Assembly (NCBI RefSeq): GCF_965227365.1
Contig: NZ_OZ245754.1
Location: 1,798,001-1,862,000 of the forward strand
From: Hwanghaeella sp965227365
GTDB taxonomy: Bacteria; Pseudomonadota; Alphaproteobacteria; UBA8366; Aestuariispiraceae
Direction: 5' to 3'
DNA length: 64,000 bases
How positions within the stretch are numbered: position 1 is the stretch's first letter; each line of letters starts with the position of its first letter. The notes beneath the pieces were generated by a model. It saw only the letters and a program-made list of their open reading frames with translations. It had not been told where the DNA came from and did no database searches. Below are positions 60,645 through 64,000 of this stretch, piece after piece. The position numbers were made by a program, and so were the translations under genes.

Positions 60645-61844
60645 GTGAGCGTTTCCATGGCGCGTGACGAAGTCGCCGGTAACTTCGTCAATTTCGATCC
60701 GTTCCGGGTGCCGTCGCCTTGCTACGTCATCGATATCTCGAAGCTTGAGGACAATCTGCGCATTCTGGCGGATGTATCGGCAAAGACAGACGCCAAGATC
60801 CTTTTGGCGTTGAAAGCCTTTTCCTGCTTCGCTGTGGCGGAGATGATCGGCGGGTTCCTGCACGGCACCGCGGCCAGCGGGCTATGGGAAGCGCGGCTGG
60901 GCCGGACCCGTTTCCAGGGCGCGGTGCATACTTTCGCACCGGGGCTCAAGCATGATCATCTGGCTGAAATTCAGACCCTGTCCGATCACTTGATATTCAA
61001 TACGCTGGGGCAATGGCAGCGGTTCAAGCCGGCGCTGCGCCGGGACGGGGATTGCGCCTTCGGTCTGCGCATCAACCCACGCCATAGCGAGGCGGATAAC
61101 CCGCTATACGATCCCTGCGCCGCCTGGTCTCGGCTCGGCGCACCGATCCCTTCACTCGAGGAACAGGATCTGGATGGCCTCACCGGCTTCCATATACATG
61201 CGCTATGCGACCAGGGCTTCGACCCGTTCGACCGTCTCCTTGCGGCGACGGAGGTAAAGGCTGGCAGTCTGCTGGAGCAGATCAGGTGGCTGAACCTGGG
61301 GGGCGGGCAGTTGATCACCGCGCAAGGTTTCGACCGCGGCGGGTTGGTCGGCCGACTGCGGGATTTCGGTCGACGGACCGGTCTTGAACTGTATCTGGAG
61401 CCCGGCACCGCCGTGGCGCTGAATGCCGGCGTTCTGGTGACGGAGGTCCTGGACACTTTCTGGAACGACGGGCATGTCGCGGTCATGGACAGTTCAGCGA
61501 CCTGCCATATGCCCGACGTCATCGAAGCGCCCTATACCCCGGCTCTTTTGGGAACGGAAACGGTCGAGGACGGCGTGGATCCGGATCCCAGGGACGATCG
61601 CGTCGTGCGAGTCGGCGGGCCGACCTGTCTGGCAGGCGATATTATCGGGACTTACCGTTTCGATAAGGCGCCGAAAGTTGGCGAACGGCGTTTGTTCCTG
61701 GATCAGGCCTATTACACGATGGTGAAGGCGACCACCTTCAACGGCACGCCCTTGCCGTCCATCGCCCTTTGGGATCCGCGTAGCGACGATGTCCGCGTCG
61801 TCAAACAATTCGGCTACGAGGATTTCGAAGGCCGGTTGAGTTGA
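60645..61844 (+). CDS. nspC: Carboxynorspermidine decarboxylase
   Basis: 399 residues from GTG 60645 with AGGGGGAAGC directly upstream (ATG 60657 is possible). A PLP-dependent alanine-racemase-fold decarboxylase: PSPCYVIDISKLEDNLRIL, then LLALKAFSCFAVAEMI containing the PLP Lys, HIHALCDQGFDPFD, LNLGGGQLITAQGF and EPGTAVALNAGVLVTEVLD. Converts carboxy(nor)spermidine to (nor)spermidine. With the upstream dehydrogenase it forms the alternative spermidine route common in alphaproteobacteria. Confidence 0.93.
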   Translation: MSVSMARDEVAGNFVNFDPFRVPSPCYVIDISKLEDNLRILADVSAKTDAKILLALKAFSCFAVAEMIGGFLHGTAASGLWEARLGRTRFQGAVHTFAPGLKHDHLAEIQTLSDHLIFNTLGQWQRFKPALRRDGDCAFGLRINPRHSEADNPLYDPCAAWSRLGAPIPSLEEQDLDGLTGFHIHALCDQGFDPFDRLLAATEVKAGSLLEQIRWLNLGGGQLITAQGFDRGGLVGRLRDFGRRTGLELYLEPGTAVALNAGVLVTEVLDTFWNDGHVAVMDSSATCHMPDVIEAPYTPALLGTETVEDGVDPDPRDDRVVRVGGPTCLAGDIIGTYRFDKAPKVGERRLFLDQAYYTMVKATTFNGTPLPSIALWDPRSDDVRVVKQFGYEDFEGRLS

Positions 61845-61874
61845 GATTTGATCCACTTTTGAAGGTTCGGAAAC

Positions 61875-62648
61875 ATGACGATCGACCTCAATGACAAAAC
61901 CATCCTGATCACCGGCGCCAGCCGCGGGATTGGCGAAGCGACGGCCCGGCATTTCGCGGCCGAGGGGGCTAATGTGGTTATGATGGCCCGGAATGCCGCC
62001 CGGTTGGACGAGATCGCCCAGGATATTCGGGGCAGCGGCGGGGCGGCCTCGGTTTTCGCAGGCGATGTCAGTCTATATGGCGACGTGGAAAAAGCAGTCG
62101 GCATGGCTGTGGAAGCCTATGGCGGTCTCAACATTCTGGTGAACAATGCCGGCGTCATCGATCCCATCGCGCATCTGGCCGACAGCGATCCTGACGCATG
62201 GGGCAAGGTCATCGATATCAACGTAAAGGGCGTTTACCACGGTTTGCGGGCTGCGATTCCCGCGATGCTGCGAACCGGCGGCGGGACTGTCATCAATATC
62301 AGTTCGGGTGCGGCGACCAGCGCCCTGGAAGGCTGGAGCCATTATTGCTGTTCAAAGGCCGCCGTTCTGTCGCTGACAGCGTGCGCTGACAAGGAATATG
62401 CCGGACGGGGCATTCGCGTCGTCGGGCTCAGTCCCGGCACTGTCGCGACGGAAATGCAGGTCTCGATCAAGGCGTCCGGCATCAATCCCGTCAGCCAGTT
62501 GGACCCGTCAGTCCATATCCCGACCGACTGGGTCGCCAAGGCCGTCGCGTATCTGACGGGTGAGGGCGGGGCCGCCTATGCGGGGCGGGACTTCTCGTTA
62601 AGGAGTGATGAAGGCCGGCGCGCCCTGGGGCTGCCGCTTGACGGGTGA
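61875..62648 (+). CDS. Classical short-chain dehydrogenase/reductase
   Basis: A 257-residue SDR: TGASRGIGEATARHF cofactor loop, NNAGVIDP, active-site ISSGAATSALEGWSHYCCSKAAV with Ser, Tyr and Lys, and GLSPGTVATEMQ. The substrate is not predictable. It is 30 bases after nspC on the same strand and may share its transcript. Confidence 0.9.
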   Translation: MTIDLNDKTILITGASRGIGEATARHFAAEGANVVMMARNAARLDEIAQDIRGSGGAASVFAGDVSLYGDVEKAVGMAVEAYGGLNILVNNAGVIDPIAHLADSDPDAWGKVIDINVKGVYHGLRAAIPAMLRTGGGTVINISSGAATSALEGWSHYCCSKAAVLSLTACADKEYAGRGIRVVGLSPGTVATEMQVSIKASGINPVSQLDPSVHIPTDWVAKAVAYLTGEGGAAYAGRDFSLRSDEGRRALGLPLDG

Positions 62649-62651
62649 CCG

Positions 62652-63131
62652 CTAGCCCTTATCCGCCTGCCATTTCGCCAGAATGTCCCGCGCGCCGTTC
62701 CTGGTTGGGTCCATGCCCGCGTCATGACCATTACTCTTGGCGGCCAGCTCGATGACATAGCCGTTAGGGTCGCGGAAATAGATCGACTCGAAGAGCTTGT
62801 GGTCGGAAATGCCGCGGGTTTCAATGCCATGTGCCGCGGCCTTGTCCATCAGGGGTTCAAACGTGTCTCGCTCAACCTCCAGTGCGATATGCAGGTCGAA
62901 ATCGTGTTGTTCCTTGAAGTCGAAGGGTTGATCGGGGGCCTCGAAGAAGGCGAGGAAACTGCCGTCGTCCAACCGATAGAAAGAATGCAGCACTTTCGTA
63001 TCCCGTCCGGTCAGGGTCGTCTTTATCTCGAATGCGTTGGCGAGAGGCAGCCCAAGGAAATCCTCATAGAATTTCCGGGTCTCCTCGCTGTCGCGGCAGC
63101 GATAGGCGTTGTGGTGCAGCCCCTTGATCAT
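62652..63131 (-). CDS. VOC (glyoxalase/bleomycin-resistance) family protein
   Basis: A 159-residue vicinal-oxygen-chelate protein with two beta-alpha-beta-beta-beta modules. Likely metal ligands are His in GLHHNAYRC, Glu in SFLAFFEAPD, His in DFDLHIALEVE and Glu in GYVIELAAKS. Family functions include dioxygenases, glyoxalases and resistance proteins; the substrate is unknown. Convergent with the SDR gene. Confidence 0.85.
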   Translation of the reverse strand: MIKGLHHNAYRCRDSEETRKFYEDFLGLPLANAFEIKTTLTGRDTKVLHSFYRLDDGSFLAFFEAPDQPFDFKEQHDFDLHIALEVERDTFEPLMDKAAAHGIETRGISDHKLFESIYFRDPNGYVIELAAKSNGHDAGMDPTRNGARDILAKWQADKG

Positions 63132-63209
63132 GTTTCCCTCCCGGCCTGTCTCGATGCCATCCTAACATAGGCGGCGTAGAAATCGCGTCCAGGCACGAAA
63201 GCGCGAGGG

Positions 63210-63683
63210 TCAGCGCTTGGCCACATCTCCGACCGTGCCGCCGGTCAGCGCCGGCAGATCCTGGGGCTTCAGTTCGAATACGGCATTTGGTGTACCGGCA
63301 CTGGCCCAGACCGTGTCGAACTGCATCAGGTCCTCATCGATGAAGGCGACAGGTTTCACTATATGGCCCACCGGCGAGACACCGCCGATGACATAGCCGC
63401 TCTTCTCCAACACGTAGTCGGGCTGGGTGCTTTTAACCTTCGCGCCCAGCAGGTCACGGATCTTCTTATCGTCGACACGGTTCGTGCCGGAGGCGACAAC
63501 GAGAACCGGATCGCCGTCCTTGGTCTTGAACAGGACGGATTTGGCGATTTGCGCGACGGTGCATCCGATTGCCGATGCGGCCTGTTCCGATGTCGCGGTC
63601 GGTTCCTCGAACTCCAACACCGTGTAAGCGGGGCCCAGGACATCCTGAACATGCAGCGCTTTTGGCTCACTTGCTTTTTTCAT
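63210..63683 (-). CDS. YbaK/EbsC-type aminoacyl-tRNA deacylase
   Basis: 157 residues from ATG 63683; the frame continues upstream through the neighbouring transporter without a ribosome site, so the internal start is used. The fold's conserved strands are seen as EQAASAIGCTVAQIAKSVLFKTKDGDPVLVVASGTNRVD, the conserved Lys in KSVLFK and the C-terminal GYVIGGVSPVGHI pocket. Members hydrolyse mischarged Cys- or Ala-tRNA(Pro). Confidence 0.88.
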   Translation of the reverse strand: MKKASEPKALHVQDVLGPAYTVLEFEEPTATSEQAASAIGCTVAQIAKSVLFKTKDGDPVLVVASGTNRVDDKKIRDLLGAKVKSTQPDYVLEKSGYVIGGVSPVGHIVKPVAFIDEDLMQFDTVWASAGTPNAVFELKPQDLPALTGGTVGDVAKR

Positions 63684-63706
63684 CGATCGGTTCCGTTGAT
63701 TTGCGA

Positions 63707-64000
63707 TCAATCCAATTTCGGTCTGGTATCGGCGGCGCGTGGGCGGCTGATCGGGCGGCTGCGGCGCACCTCGCGATAGACGATGAATAGTCCGGAGCCG
63801 ACAATCAACAGGATGCCGGTCCAGGTCGTCATGTCCGGTACTTCGCCGAAAATCATGAAACCCCAGAAGACTGCCAGCGGCACGGCGATGTATTCGAAGG
63901 GCGCGATCAGGCCCGCTTCGCCCATGCGATAGGCCTGCGCCAACATATAACCGATCATGGCCGAAAGGATGCCGATGCCGCCAAGCGCGGGCCAATCGCT
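63707..64000 (-). CDS. EamA/DMT-family permease, C-terminal part (partial)
   Basis: The frame is open from the right edge leftward for 97 codons to stop 63707-63709; the 5' part lies outside the window. Four hydrophobic helices remain, including LGGIGILSAMIGYMLAQAYRMGEAGLIAPFEYIAVPLAVFWGFMIFGE and TTWTGILLIVGSGLFIVYRE, the conserved end of DMT exporters. Substrate unknown. Confidence 0.85.
   Translation of the reverse strand, partial: SDWPALGGIGILSAMIGYMLAQAYRMGEAGLIAPFEYIAVPLAVFWGFMIFGEVPDMTTWTGILLIVGSGLFIVYREVRRSRPISRPRAADTRPKLD

Noticed and set aside
1..64000. CRISPR arrays, tRNA or rRNA genes, insertion sequences, prophage
   Set aside because: No regularly spaced direct repeats, cloverleaf-like intergenic segments, transposase or integrase frames were recognised on either strand.

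Overview
The window looks like a chromosomal segment of a GC-rich, Gram-negative alphaproteobacterium. Supporting signs are an entericidin-type lipoprotein, PAS_5-family proteins of the kind common in Rhodospirillales, ATGA-coupled operons, a tripartite RND pump, LIV-type and TAXI-TRAP uptake systems, and a carboxynorspermidine route to polyamines. The family-level placement is inference from gene content. I recognise no rRNA, tRNA, CRISPR array, insertion sequence or prophage.

Layout. 1-1.1 kb: start of a class I fumarase (cut by the edge), an entericidin-like lipoprotein and a Pmp3/YqaE peptide. 1.2-2.1 kb: purU. 2.1-8.8 kb (minus strand): a succinate dehydrogenase/fumarate reductase-like set (hotdog protein, B, then D, C, A, GNAT), with a phosphoethanolamine transferase and a PAP2 phosphatase lying between B and the membrane anchors. 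8.9-13.2 kb: Old Yellow Enzyme-like oxidoreductase plus SDR, a 3-hydroxyisobutyrate dehydrogenase-like protein and a PhyH dioxygenase. 13.5-16.0 kb: a trypsin-like peptidase fused to a DNA/RNA non-specific endonuclease, then a secreted histidine phosphatase. 16.1-27.4 kb (minus strand): a LIV-type ABC importer, then fumarylpyruvate hydrolase, gentisate 1,2-dioxygenase-like cupin, periplasmic 5'-nucleotidase, aryl-CoA ligase and FAD monooxygenase, with divergent IclR and MarR regulators to 29.1 kb. 29.2-34.4 kb: a second aromatic-acid operon (flavodoxin, benzoate-CoA ligase-like enzyme, alpha/beta hydrolase, MBL hydrolase) facing a BoxR/BzdR-type regulator. 34.5-41.3 kb: STAS-like protein, RND efflux pair, a secreted protein and two tandem PAS_5 proteins. 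41.5-46.5 kb: TAXI-TRAP transporter and a 3-hydroxyacyl-CoA dehydrogenase. 46.6-59.0 kb: a signalling island (HD-GYP, MCP, two orphan periplasmic binding proteins, SlyX, histidine kinase, single-domain response regulator, REC-GGDEF-EAL). 59.3-64 kb: carboxynorspermidine synthase and decarboxylase, SDR, VOC protein, YbaK-type deacylase and the end of a DMT permease.

How it fits together. The best-supported pathway is aromatic acid import (LIV transporter), CoA activation, CoA-level hydroxylation, thioester hydrolysis to gentisate, ring cleavage, then fumarate plus pyruvate. Fumarate could enter the SDH/FRD-like complex and the fumarase at the left edge. A near-identical 29-bp AT-rich dyad lies in front of the hotdog/oxidoreductase genes (8886-8914) and of the LIV importer (20918-20946), which suggests co-regulation of two blocks 12 kb apart.

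The most unusual single gene is the peptidase-endonuclease fusion at 13492-15378. Both catalytic sites look intact and two perfect inverted repeats lie just upstream, so it is the strongest candidate here for an undescribed system, possibly in defence or regulated self-killing.
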